A stretch of DNA of 64,000 nt, taken from positions 5,633,501 to 5,697,500 of the forward strand of contig NC_064043.1 of assembly GCF_932526225.1 (NCBI RefSeq), in the 5' to 3' direction. This DNA comes from Nematostella vectensis. Taxonomy: Eukaryota; Cnidaria; Anthozoa; Actiniaria; Edwardsiidae. Positions 21,601 to 42,000 of the stretch are shown piece after piece. The notes below the pieces were generated by a model. The model worked only from the letters and a program-made list of their open reading frames with translations, was not told the DNA's origin and did no database searches. Both the position numbers and the translations under genes were made by a program. The stretch's first letter is position 1. The number at the start of each line of letters is the position of its first letter.

Positions 21601-23576
21601 ATTTCAAGTAAGGGGAAACCCCGTTGTCCGTTTTTTTTTTGTTTCTTTATATTCGAAGTAAAGAATACTTCGTAGAGAATACGGAAAAGGTGTGTGGGCT
21701 TGCTTAAAATTCCCACAAAACTATCAGCGCTTGATGAGGTGTGTGCGTGTACTTAAATCAAAAGTAGTGCCAGTAGCTCTTGCGCAAATATCCGAGTTAG
21801 TCTCAGTCTTTTAAGATTTTAATATTTAAAAATATCCGATTAAAACTACGACGGCTGCATGGACGACGTTTTGTGTTCTTGTTTGTTCAAACGCATATGT
21901 GGCCTACCTGTAGGCTTTGATAAGTTTTCCGGAACGAAAACCCCGAAAACACGGACTTCCCGTATCACGGCCGCCATCTTTGATAATGCGCTACGCAGGG
22001 GATAGGGAAAATGCGCTGCAGGAAAAACTCCGTGTTTTCGTGCCAGAAAAACTATTAAAGACTATCTAAGCTACAATATATGGGACCCAAAATTTGCATC
22101 GTAATATCGAGAAACCCGTTGGTGATTATTTCTCGTGTGCAGGCTATTATACTTTGACCGCCAGTATTGTGGATTTAAACACAACCCCGCGTAACAAGCC
22201 CCATTTGGCTATGCGCCTCCCCCCCCCCTACGACCCACGTAGTAATACTTCTTAGTTCCATAAAGCTACAGAATTATAACCATAAACACCTTAGCGCCCT
22301 GGGCTGGGTTCCTAGAAAGCAGGTTAACGCTAACCAAGAGTTAAATAAGTTTGTTATCCAATCAAATGTCTCGATAACAATATTTATCCGTGGATAAGCG
22401 CTAACCTGCTTTCTAGGAACCGGGCCCTAATATTTTTTAGTGGCAAGATGGGGCGCTAATTGGAAGACTTATTTATGTTTTACGCTTAATGTGCGTGTGT
22501 TGGGGGTGGGTGCTTATTCGTAACGGGGCGTTTATTGGAAGTTGCGCGCTAAAACGATACCCCTTATCGCCTCTCTTTAGTAGTGAACCTTGGAGCCTCC
22601 GGTACCCTGGGTACTAAAACGAGCATTTAACTTCTTCAAGAAGCCAGAGACCACTCAGCATAGCAAAGTAGGTGGTATTTTTTTAAATAAGTTTTTCCAT
22701 GGTGTATTCCGTATAATCTTGGAGCAGGCCCTCACTAGAGAAGGCTACGCTGGGCACCTCCCCTGTACTGCCGAAATAGTAATCGACTCCATCTACTTTG
22801 ACAAAGACAACACAACTACTATGTTTAAAATCATATTTTAATACTCCTTTGTGACAAAATCATCCGGAAGGTCTGACTACGGTTATTAATCATTACATTT
22901 TCTTATAATTACATTACTGTAAATAAATGCTGCGCGTAACTTCAGACACAGCTTTTTTTTCCTCTCATCTAAACTCATCAAGTGGCCTCCTGATAACCGG
23001 CTTTACAGAAAGCTCGTACAGATCCCAGGCCCCGCTCTTTATGTAGCAGACCAAAAGGGACTGGGACTACGTTCCATCAGGCAGTTCGAATCAAAAACTG
23101 CTAAAGGGATGTCATCACAGTGTCGAAGCACAATCTCGAACGAGACTCTTATTTTTGGGCAAATCATAACTGTACGGTTTTTTTGGTTTAATATTTGTAG
23201 ATAGGTTTCACACATGAAATAATATCAATATATATATAAAAAAAACAGCTCGCAATACGATCAAATATGTCTGTTATTACAAAACACAATAGAGTTTAGA
23301 CAAACTTCGAGGCTGAGCTAGTGATTGACAGGTTCCTTAGATGATTTTTTAAGTAGCTTTTTTTTTTCAATGTTTGATCAGAGATGTCCCGGGGGATATT
23401 GTCATCTATCAATCACGGGCGTGATAGGGAATGGCTTCAAGGCAGAGTTACTCACAAGGTAGTCGCATTGTTACATAATATGATAATGATCTGTATTACT
23501 CGACTGACTGTCACATAATATCAAAACGAGCCGAGTAATCTCTATCTATCACATTCGTCACTGTACACGAAATGGC
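21601..23576. other. Intergenic
   Basis: No gene recognised. It contains the MITE at 22291-22430 and a fragment near 22590-22612 resembling the TACCCTGGGTAC terminus of other MITEs here. The reading frame at 22590-22841 starts in that fragment and is not convincing. Confidence 0.45.
22291..22430. mobile_element. MITE, about 140 bp
   Basis: The inverted ends are TTAGCGCCCTGGGCTGGGTT and AACCGGGCCCTAA. The arms continue through CCTAGAAAGCAGGTTA and its inverse TAACCTGCTTTCTAGG. It is non-coding. Confidence 0.7.
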
Positions 23577-23582
23577 TTTATT
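23577..23582 (-). terminator. Poly(A) signal of the G-alpha gene
   Basis: AATAAA on the minus strand, about 230 bp past the stop codon. It is the nearest canonical signal. Confidence 0.6.
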
Positions 23583-23810
23583 GTACACGTTATTGCCTTC
23601 TGCCGCTTCTAAAAAGAAAAGGGAGGAGTTTTGGTTAGTGATAATGAACTATGCAGGCACATTCATCAGCCCGACCTAAAGGGTCTCCAACATCCCCCAA
23701 TCAAAATGCGTTATCGAATCACGTGCCCCTAAATGGTCACGTGACGTAGCCTTAAACTGCCCATCTATACTACTGACCGTTCATCCAGATCTCCTTGTTG
23801 ACGTTGATCA

Positions 23811-31998
<8,188 letters not shown>

Positions 31999-32481
31999 TT
32001 ACAAAGCTACAGCGATAACACCCGTTTTACGGCCGGCCAGGACTAAAGAATATTTGTCCGAAGATAATTCCGTGTCGCCAAATATAAGGATTTTGTTCTC
32101 ATGAGTCCGCCATAAAGATTTTTTTGAGGATCGCTCGTCCGAACGGTAATGGCGCTTCTTGTAAGAACCTTACAACCACGCCCGCACACTAAGCAAACAG
32201 GCCGCAGGGTACTCTGGGTAGCCTGGTACTCAGAAGTCCCGGATGACTGTCACGCTCTCGACAAAACAAAAAACAAAAAATCTTGTTGAGAAGAACAATG
32301 AATTCAATTCGATGATTCGCGAAGATATAAGAATGGTATTTCGTCTATCTAGTAGCTCCTCTCATATGTCATTGGGTAATTTGCTGTCGTATAAATAAGC
32401 GAAATTCTGATTTGCAGTTTGAATGTTCAGTGATGGCTTATTTACCGGATAGAAAGGAAAAAACAAAACAAAAACAACTCC

Positions 32482-32634
32482 CAGCGGCGTAGCCAGGATT
32501 TTTAACAGGAGGGGGCCCAAAAGGGGCTTTTAAGGCATTTTCTTCTGTATTTAAGATAATTTCTCATACATTTACTGTATTTTTTTTGGCTGCTAAAAGG
32601 GGGGGCCTAGGCCACCCCCCTGGCTACGCCCCTG
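32482..32634. mobile_element. MITE with GGCGTAGCCAGG ends
   Basis: The left end CAGCGGCGTAGCCAGGATTT is the inverse of the right end CCTGGCTACGCCCCTG. CTCC flanks both sides and may be a short target duplication. The CAGGGGCGTAGCCAGG-type terminus is widespread in animal non-autonomous DNA transposons. Confidence 0.65.
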
Positions 32635-34654
32635 CTCCGTACTTTAAACAATATATATATTTTAGCTTGTCTCAGGGTCATCGAGGTGGTGTTGAGAAAT
32701 CCAGCTGGGGTGTGAGGGAAGAGAGGCGAGGCTGCAAAAAAAAAAAAAAAAAAAAAAAAATGGAGAGGGGTTCAACACAAAGAGAACGTAACTCTCTGTT
32801 CTCTCTAGGACCTAGTACTCTCTGTGTGACCTAATCTCCGTTTCCCGGCCTACTGTAAGGAAAATCCCGGAATATCCCCCTTGATCCTTGTTTTCGGTTC
32901 GGATCATGACTTGATAATTAATGAAAAAAAAGGACTCCGAATGTTCCTATAGAATTTCATTGCTCGCTAAATAGAGGTAATGTTTGCTTTAGGTCGCGGG
33001 AATTTTTTAAGCGTCCGTGACGTCTTCATCTCGTATTGATTTGAAATTCCAAAGCAATTGCTCGCGAATGATGACCCAGTGGCTATGCAAAAGGCATTCA
33101 CGTTTCTGCTAAAGCGAGGGCGGAATCCCTTACGTGCGAGAGATAACAATTTAAAGTTAATTATAGTTTGAGGTGCACAATTTGTATACAGGTGCCTGGA
33201 AATAGAACATTTTTTTCACGACTTTTTATTGTTCTTGTTTTTCTCGAAGCCATTTTGACCAGAATGATGTTTATCGTTTGTAGATGAACCACACGACATG
33301 AAAACATATCAAAGGATAGCATAAATGAATAGGCTATCCATTAAATGTATTCATTGATATGTTTTTTTTTTCCTTCAATTTTTTCTGGCGTCGTGGACGA
33401 AGGGAATGAAAAAAAATGTATTCTTCTGTGTCACAAGCCATTATGACGTATAATAGGGATGACATCATTGCAAACAAGCTTGCAATATATGAAGTAATAA
33501 CAGAGAAAAGATGGACTGTTATTATCTATTTTATGGTAATTGAATTGTAAAACGTCACCCTTTATAGGTTAAAAGTTTTTTAATGGTACCGTAACAACAG
33601 TGAAGACACAGACCCATTTGAGTGATGTCCCAGAGAAAGCGGAAAAGATAATTAAAATTCAGCAAACGCTCATAACATCTCAACATATAATCATTTGTTC
33701 TATGAAGCGAATTTGAACTCATATTCAAAACTTTTGTAAAATTTCTACCGAAATATCCCCTTACGCACTTACTTTCAGCGTTACTCGTTTAGTTGTTGTA
33801 TATTATATTCACCAAAAGAATGACAACACTCTAGTTTTTTGACATCTGCCAATCTCGGTTGGTTGTTGTTGACATTGCGTTGCCATTAATCCTTCTTTCT
33901 CTGACAACATCATAATAAAGCGCCTTGCATATGCAATTGAATGTTTGCCTTGGACGGAGTTTAAAAATTCCATTGAGTACAAAAAGAGTAAACGATAAAA
34001 ATATGGCATGTATGGTCCTTTTTCCCGTTTGTATTTTCCTGTTTCCTGTCCTACTTCAAATTATTCAATACTTCAATCAAGGACTCATATTCACAAAAAA
34101 CGCGCTAGTCTCCGACAAATCAAGACCACTGTACCTATTTTAAACCCCTAAATAAACTAAAATTTTCCATAATATGAAGAGAAAAATCGTTAAAGGTTTT
34201 TGCAGAACACGTAAAGGCGCATGGTTGTCTATTCGATGGCCGTTTTTTGAGCACACCAACGAAAATGGTTTCGACAAACAAACGAGGTTGCTAAGTAAGC
34301 TGTTTATACAGCTTTATACATTGTGTAAAGAAATTGAGCACCAGATCGGTATCTCGTCAGTGTTTGCTTAAATTTTAGCTGGATACGAAACCATCAATTT
34401 AGACCACTAAACTTTACTAAAGATCATACGTAAAGCAACAAAAAATCGCATTTGTTTATATGTGCTCTGCTACAAAACTTCTGCTTCAATGTTTACTATA
34501 TGCCATTTAACTTTTAACAACGAAAACATCCGAAAACTTCATTTAAAGAAGGTCAGTTACATCCGTACAATATGTTTACAGCATCCATTTCCATCGGCTT
34601 ATCTAAGAGAATATTTGGGATATTTTAATCAAATAATGCCAATAATAAAGTATT

Positions 34655-34766
34655 AGAGGTCATTGGGCGGAAAAAGGTGTGTCATTTCTTATATTCTTTT
34701 TCCATATGACATTCATGACTGCCCCCCCCCCCCCTCTTACTCCGCCAGTCCTGTATACGCGCCTGT
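34655..34766. mobile_element. MITE remnant related to 59178-59342 and 61532-61679
   Basis: It shares the interior GTGTGTCATTTCTTATAT...CCATATGA, a poly-C run and the terminus GTATACGCGCCTGT with the element at 61532-61679. The left end is degraded. Confidence 0.4.
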
Positions 34767-36442
34767 CTACTTTTTTTATAACAATTTTGGACGATTATTT
34801 AATATTTCAGCGATGATTCAACTCGTCAGCACGTGAAACCGAAAATATATTGTTGTCGTTCAGCTCCTGTTGAACCAATAATAAGATAAAAGGTCTCGGG
34901 TGGAGAGGTCATTGGATAATACGATACGAAGGAGCGCATGCGAGAAGTAGGGCGAACATGGGAACGCTAAACTCACGATGCGGAGGAAAATCTCCAGTAA
35001 AAAAGCACACACACAAAAAGGAAAATACGGAAAATATTTGATTGGGACGAAAGAATAGTAAAAAGAAAAAGTTTAGGAAAATGATTTTGCTAACGTCGTA
35101 ACATACCGTTAGATTACAATGTTATGCTAGAGTTTCTTTTCCTTTTGCGGCATTTTTGGTCGGAAACCCAGATCATTACCTAGCTATACCCTCAACTTTA
35201 GCCGGAAGCTAGACGAAAGTGAATCTTTCTTCGTTTACACCAGGGTCATATAGCCTATTAGTTTCTCAAGTACTTATATTGAAATTTGTAAGAAACCACA
35301 CAGTTTTATTGCGTGCTAACAGCTTTGAAACTAAAGTTTCCGGGGCTCCGAGTGCCCGCTTAGTTAGCTTCACGGCAGCATGCCGAGAACGGGAAATGAA
35401 ATGTTTGAGTAGTTTTCTTCAGACGTTTTGGCGACAACATTCTAATAACAAGGTCCATTCAAAAGATGGCGTTTCCTGAGAAAAACATTAGAAGAGGTTT
35501 CCTGGTAGACTAGATACCAACCACATACAAAAGAAGGAAACTAGAAATTTTAAGAACCCTTCCGGGTCGAGGCATGTTCTCAGTTCTCGGGGAAATTTAT
35601 TCGCGTGAGACTTGCCGGTTTTTAGTTTCAAACACCCACAAGAGAATTTGTGCGAGATTAAATGAAAAAAAGAAAAGCGAAATGACTGAAACATTAAAGT
35701 AACAGTTTTACGCTAGGGTGTTAACACTGGGAGCCTGTTGCACATGCGTGGAATCAATCATTTTTCGTTGGTTCACGAAGGAGCACGCCTTTTCCGAACT
35801 TGCTGAGACCTTTAGGGAGCGCCCGCAAAGCTAAGTGGGGGTATCTATGTGAGGTGGGAATAAGTGAGATGTCTTGAGTGTACAGGCTGACCTCGTTTGC
35901 AGAAATGCCGACAAGACACTGGGACGAGCAGATCACTCGACCCAGTTTCTCTCCGACGTGCACAAGATCCTCTCGCCTTATCCCCCTCCCCAAAATTTTA
36001 GCTCACCGCGTCGTTATTTCATGACCCAACTATTTAAAAGAAAACTTTCAAAATGAACCTCTCAAGGTAAGATATTTGGTTGAATATATCTCAGTTTCTC
36101 AGAAAGGGACGCTTTGCATGTCCGTGGGCTGAGGGGGGGGGGGGGGGGGGGGTGGAGGGGAGTCTCCACACAAGCGTCCCTGGCGTCTCCCGTGAAGCCT
36201 AAGAAAGCGGCGGCGAATAAAGTTCCCGTTTCCTTCGTTAGTAAACTACTGAAAAGCAGTCTTTAGGTCCCCAAATGATGAGCGATGAGACAAGGGACCT
36301 CGACATCCATCCCCTGGAAGGGTATTCCATGCCCAAAACAGGAATCAAGGTGCCTTTGCTCTCCCCTTTTTTCAACCCGCCGACCACACTCGTACTCCTG
36401 GGAGCAAGTACAAAAGGTCCTCAATAAAATTTGTGCTTTCCA

Positions 36443-36546
36443 CGTGCTCGAGGATCCAGCGTACTTTGCGGGCGCTCCTAAAGGTCATGCACTCTCGCGA
36501 AAGAGCTTTGGGAGCGCCCGCAAAGTACGCCGGATCCTCGAGCACG
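36443..36546. repeat. Inverted repeat, about 104 bp
   Basis: CGTGCTCGAGGATCC at the left pairs with GGATCCTCGAGCACG at the right. The arms continue through GCGTACTTTGCGGGCGCTCC. A related single arm (GGGAGCGCCCGCAAAG) occurs at about 35816-35831. Confidence 0.7.
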
Positions 36547-38307
36547 CATACTCCAGGGACCAAGCAAGGAAAAAAAAGAGACCTGTTTTTAACCTTGACA
36601 GCATATAAAGAAGGGTGGATTAGAAAATTACCCGTGAAAAAATTAAAAAATGGGAAACACAATTGTAGTGGGGGAGGGAGTTGTTTTCACAGCCGATATA
36701 GAGATTAAAAGCGTATCGGTATAGTTTTTTAAGATAGCAAAGAAAAAACGATTTCGCTTGGGCATTCCAAGGAAAGTGCACACGACTAAAGTGAGCGGCG
36801 AACTCTTGACATATTCTAGGATTCTCTTCATGCCACCCGCACTTTCCCTGCATGAGATTCATTTATCATTGTAATAAATGCGCGTATTTTCAGTATTTCC
36901 ACTTTTCTAACGACGGTTAATATTGTTCACGTCAATAACGGTTGACCAAAGAGTTGAAAAACGCTAACCGATCACCCCACAGCGGTCACGGAACTCTGCT
37001 ACGAACACCCAATGTGTAAATCCTAGCAAAATTCTATTTTTTTTTTTAACTAGACATGCTGCAAATGCGCATTGAAATCAACTTTTTTCCTTCGGAAAGT
37101 TGAAGGATTATCCTATTGGGTTAATATCTTTTAAGACCTTGTTATTTCATATTACTTTGTGATCAAGGGCGGAATCCAATAATTCAGAAACGGCCTTTGG
37201 TCGCTCTTTCAAGAAGAATCCCATCTACCAAAGTATAATCTCGTTTGAAACAAGAACCAAGATACCGCTCTTTCGCAGGCTTAAGTTTTATCTAGTTCAA
37301 CCCGTGAACACGATTGGTCGTTCAGTCCTGAGATACTTTCACGTACTTTAGGATCAACAAAAGCTGTACTTGAGACAAAGACAGAGTTCCGGCCTGCGTA
37401 TCGCGAAAATCGACAGATGGCGAACGAGAGTGAATCGGTTAACAAGGAAGCCCACGGCTTCGAAATTTGCATACAAAAATAAAATGATTTTGTTAAAGAT
37501 ATATAACGCTACGTGTGTGGCGAGAACACATGTACTGGGGATCTTAAAATCATGTTATTTGATATAACAATCAAAAAAGAAATATATATTTTTTATCATT
37601 AGTATTGAAGGATGTACAAGGAAGTAGATGTTGGATTCTCTTGTCAGAACTGTTGAAAGATGCTGATCAATTATAAAGAAAAGTACTTTGTTCCGAAAAA
37701 CAACTTAGTTATGATAAACGACTAAACGTGAATTAGCGCGAAAAGAAAAAGCGCGTAAAGCACAAAGCTAACGTCGTGTCATCTACTGCGGATTTAGCAA
37801 GTAGGAAAATTAGACTCTGGAGGCTGAGATTAATAAATATTGATGTCATTTTTTTAGTTTGTGGTATCAGAACACGATGATAAAAATGGCTGTAAACTCG
37901 CTCATTCTTTTAGATTTAACGATCTACAGTAATACTAAACAAGACAAAATAAATCAAATCAATACTTTCAAACCACGGTAAAACGACACCGGTTTACTAA
38001 ATGGAACATTTCACGGATGGTGAACCAGTTAGAAAATACATGGAAAATAACAAGATGTCAACAGCCAATGCGCCTATTTTTGAAAATGCAATTGTCAAAT
38101 CAGAGTTCTCTATCCCCAGAACATGGGCTCGTCATTTTCACCAAATGCAAAAACATGGATGAAACATACGATTTGCTTTCATTTCTTCTCTTTCAAAAAA
38201 GCAACGATAAAATAGAAAAACTGCCAATCAGAAAATATCGAATAAATCATACGATCAGTTTTTTTTATCCTTGTTCTTACAATTAATACTAAATACCCAT
38301 AAGCCGC

Positions 38308-38369
38308 GAATGGAAATATGTCGCCGCGCCACTCTGACTCCACAACAAGCGGCGACATATTTCCATTAT
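38308..38369. repeat. Perfect hairpin, 19-bp arms
   Basis: AATGGAAATATGTCGCCGC and its exact inverse GCGGCGACATATTTCCATT are separated by about 23 bp. It could be a small transposon remnant or a structured RNA or DNA site. Function is unknown. Confidence 0.65.
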
Positions 38370-39062
38370 ATTAGGAAGTATCAAGGAAAACACGCCCCCA
38401 TCCCTGAATTAAACCCATCCCACATCTTAAACAAACGTCTTCACGCCGTTTTATTTCTCGATTAATAGTTTCATATCGGAATATATGGGAACAGCATGAT
38501 ATTCGACCGGCTTCTCAGATGACTATCTAGTGTGCTTTTAAGATGTAAGCACCTATTACGGAGAGCTAGGTATTATCGCCTCTCTTAGCCGGCTGTAGTT
38601 TTTTTTTGTCGTATGTAAAAGGGGGATGGGTCGAGATCAAAATGATTGACACACAGCAAATGGTCACGTGACAAGTATTCTGGATTGTTCGGCAGTTTGA
38701 GGTGATTGAGTTTGAGCTTCTCTTGAAAAATAACTGAAAACTACTCTCTTGGGATTTAATGTAAGTTCGAGTTATCAGGGTTCGAGTTAGCGTAGAGTTA
38801 GAGTTATCGGAGCTCGCTGTAGTTCCCAGAATCGTCTCGCCTCATGAAGTAGTTTCAACTCCATGGAATCTGGAACGGACAGCTGGATGCGCGGAATAAA
38901 ATGATTTTCGTATCATTACATCACAGGGGGTATCCAGGAACCGCCACTTAATTACAGAGCCTATTTTTTTAAATAATCGTGAACAATCTTGTTATCTAGA
39001 TTGAAGTGGAATGCGTTTCCTCTCTAAAGAAGTGAACAGACTCCACAAAAAAGGGTCTACTT

Positions 39063-42000
39063 TCAACCACGAGGAATCGGGAATGGATCTCTGAGGAGTG
39101 GAAGCGGCAGACGTGGATCTGCGAGTCTCACACGTCGCTGGCGATACCTCAGCAGCTTCACAACCTTACTATACCGCAACTTCCGGCCGAGACATCTAAC
39201 AAAGGCCTGGCAGCACAGCCAAGTGATGACGTCATTGCGGAGGTGGCACGGCGCATGCTCCTTGGTGCACTTGCGCCTCGTTTGTGTGACGAGGAAGGAC
39301 GGTAAGGCGAGGATGATTCTAGTGAAAAAGCGAGGTTTCTCAGACGACCTGTGCCCTGGAATTTAAGAAAACAGCGATGAGAGGTATAGCCCATGCAAGC
39401 CACAGCACCAGTATCAGCCAACATTACTGCCACCTCCCAACACAGCGTGCAGACAGCGATAAAAGCAAAATGTTTCTATTTCCGGTTACCAACTGTCGTC
39501 AAGAAGAGGGGTAGTAAGTTGGGTGGGGTAGTGACACCCCCGTGTTACCCTTGTAATCAGCGTCAAGCTGGCCAGAAATACTTAAGCAACACAACCCCAC
39601 CCAGCCTATCACCTCCTTTCTAGACGACAAAGGGTAACCGGAAGTTAAAAAAAAATTACCATGTTACCATGCTAGCAGGTTTCATGTTCAAGCCCGTACG
39701 CTCTAAGAGATATCGGTGGAGGAAAAAAAATAAAATAAAAAATAAACAAGGAAAAACGCCCTGAAACGTCACCTTCTGCTTTTAAGCTCCCTAAATCTGC
39801 ACACCTCAGTCAGCTTCTCAAAACGATTTTAAGGAGCAGGTTATTATGAGTTTGGAGGTTTGGGTACTAAAGGGTTTTTTTCCCTGCAGTTTTTTTGCCG
39901 ATGAAGTTTAACTGAGGCAAACCGGCTATGCCATGCTGACGAGTCCTAATAAGGACGAAACAGCTGTCCATGGTTGCCGAACTGCACGGGTAATAGACTG
40001 TGCTAGCGTCCCGTCTTGGCCCGACTGGTGCCAATGTGTGTATGCTAGTGTGCTTTTAAAGTCCACATTTATGTATACATACTCGCAAGGATAGTTTGGC
40101 TATCCGACGGAGTTTTAGACTAGCAAAGGTCGCATGCGTGATCCGCACAATTGGCATCACGCTAGCCCGGTCACAGCTCTAGATCCCACATGGATCTAAG
40201 CTGTGGTTTAAAGCACTTCGTTCGAGTCGAAGTCGCCCTGCAGTTTTTTTGCTGATGAAGTTTAACTGAGGCAAACCGGCTATGCCATGCTTACGAGTCC
40301 TAATAAGGACGAAACAGCTGTCCATGGTTGCCGAACTGCACGGGTAATAGACTGTGCTAGCGTCCCGTCTTGGCCCGACTGGTGCCGATGTGTGTATGCT
40401 AGTGTGCTTTTAAAGTCCACATTTTTTTTCTTGTCAGTAACAAAACAAAAATAATATAATTTCTGTCTGGAGGGAAGGCAGCTTATTGAGCCGGCAGCCG
40501 GCGAGTTTTGAGCAGGCTGTTCAGTTTCTTTTTGACACACCTTTCGGAAGCCCTTTACAGAGGCAGAGGAACTTGCACGCGGTCAAAAAGAACATCTGAT
40601 AAATGTTGACTAGCACGGTGGTCTGGCTGTTGATTTGCGAGCTGAGAAGGAGTGGGACGCACTTTGCACGAAGGCTGAACTTCAATTTGGTGCTAATACC
40701 ATGTCCCGTATGAGAAGCCATGGGACCTTGAATACTGTCTTCAACACCGTCTGGATTACGGGAAATGCAACGAATGATTAGCAAATATGATTTATGGCGA
40801 TAACCTGTTCAGCTTGTTAGAGTTATTGTCTAGCTCGAAAAACAGAATACATGTGTTAAGCCGAAGAAATACGAGCAGCCAAACCGTACAACTTTTGTGG
40901 CAGCATTTGCAAAAAAAGTTAGAAGGCGCGTTTTACTCCCGGCGAACCAATGTCTATCCTTTGTCACAGCAAAGGATAGACTGGTTCTTTTTTCTCCGTG
41001 ACACTGATGTGCGACTTTCGTTAAACCAATCACAATGCAACTGCTTGCGTATGCCTGACGTCACTTTGTTGCGAGACAAGTTTGGTTGATGTAGTAATAC
41101 GGGCTACATCTCCGTGTACAACGTTTTTAAACTTGCAACAAAAAAATTGCTGCGACAAAAGTTGGCGCGCCGGTAGTAAAACGAGCAACGTCACTTACGC
41201 AATGCTGCCACAAAAGTTGTACGATTTTGCTGCTAGTATTTCTTAGGCTTTAGTATACCGATGTATCGCTTGAGGTCCATCTGAACGTTCAAAGTTGCTG
41301 GGTCAATCAAAATCCCACACCATGGAAACAGCCCACCCTCTTCAATATGATTGACAGGCTTTCCACCATCCAGACTCGAGACGTAATTGGTCAACGTTTT
41401 CAATTTGTTGACTTTACACCCAAATTCAGGGATCCCAGCATGCATCGCGGCGAGGAATGACTCGGCGGTTTCCCTGTGTGGCGTGATGAGAATAAAGTCA
41501 TCAACCCAACGCATCATGAGCGATGAGTCATCGCGGAGGATGTCGGGAAAATAGCTGCTCTCCATCGCATCATAGTAGTAGCAGCAGAAGATTGAGGACA
41601 TAATCGATCCTTGAGGGATACCTGTGTGCGAAAAGGGGCGGCAAATTAGAGCAACTTGATGAATAAGGCCTGATTTATTCGTCGCGCTCCTGCCGTACCG
41701 AATCCAATTCTTTGGATTAGACACGTGAAGAGTTCGACGTCTGAATCAATTGAGTTCGGCACGGAACTAAGCGCGGCTGCAAAAGTGTTGCTGCATGACA
41801 AAAGCACCACACCTATTCAAACTTCGAGCTTTTGAAGTGCCGAATCAAATACAATATTTTTTTTCATTGTGTGCAACAGGAATTCAGCATCAAGTCAACT
41901 TGTACTGCTTGCTGCAATCAATTCGACGTGACTTTTTTTAGTGCGACGTCTAAATCAAGGTTGAACCAAATGTATTTGTGTCGATACAAATAGACAATTA

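Larger units (their letters stand above)
39882..40424 (+). mobile_element. Retrozyme-like element, 354-bp period, with hammerhead ribozymes
   Basis: A 189-bp segment (39882-40070) is repeated at 40236-40424, about 98% identical with three differences seen. A 165-bp unique stretch lies between them, so the monomer period is 354 bp. Each repeat carries a hammerhead ribozyme on the plus strand, antisense to TERT intron 5. Long flanking repeats with hammerheads around a non-coding core are the layout of retrozymes, small non-autonomous retroelements that propagate through self-cleaved circular RNAs. The tandem hammerheads also recall Penelope-like elements, but I see no reverse transcriptase here. 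Confidence 0.8.

Noticed and set aside
22590-22841. 83-codon plus-strand frame
   Set aside because: It begins in a MITE fragment, has no conserved motif, and its flanks do not look like exon boundaries.
39158-39433. 91-codon minus-strand frame
   Set aside because: It is in the wrong frame over the last TERT exon (39063-39355), where another frame encodes the conserved C-terminal extension.
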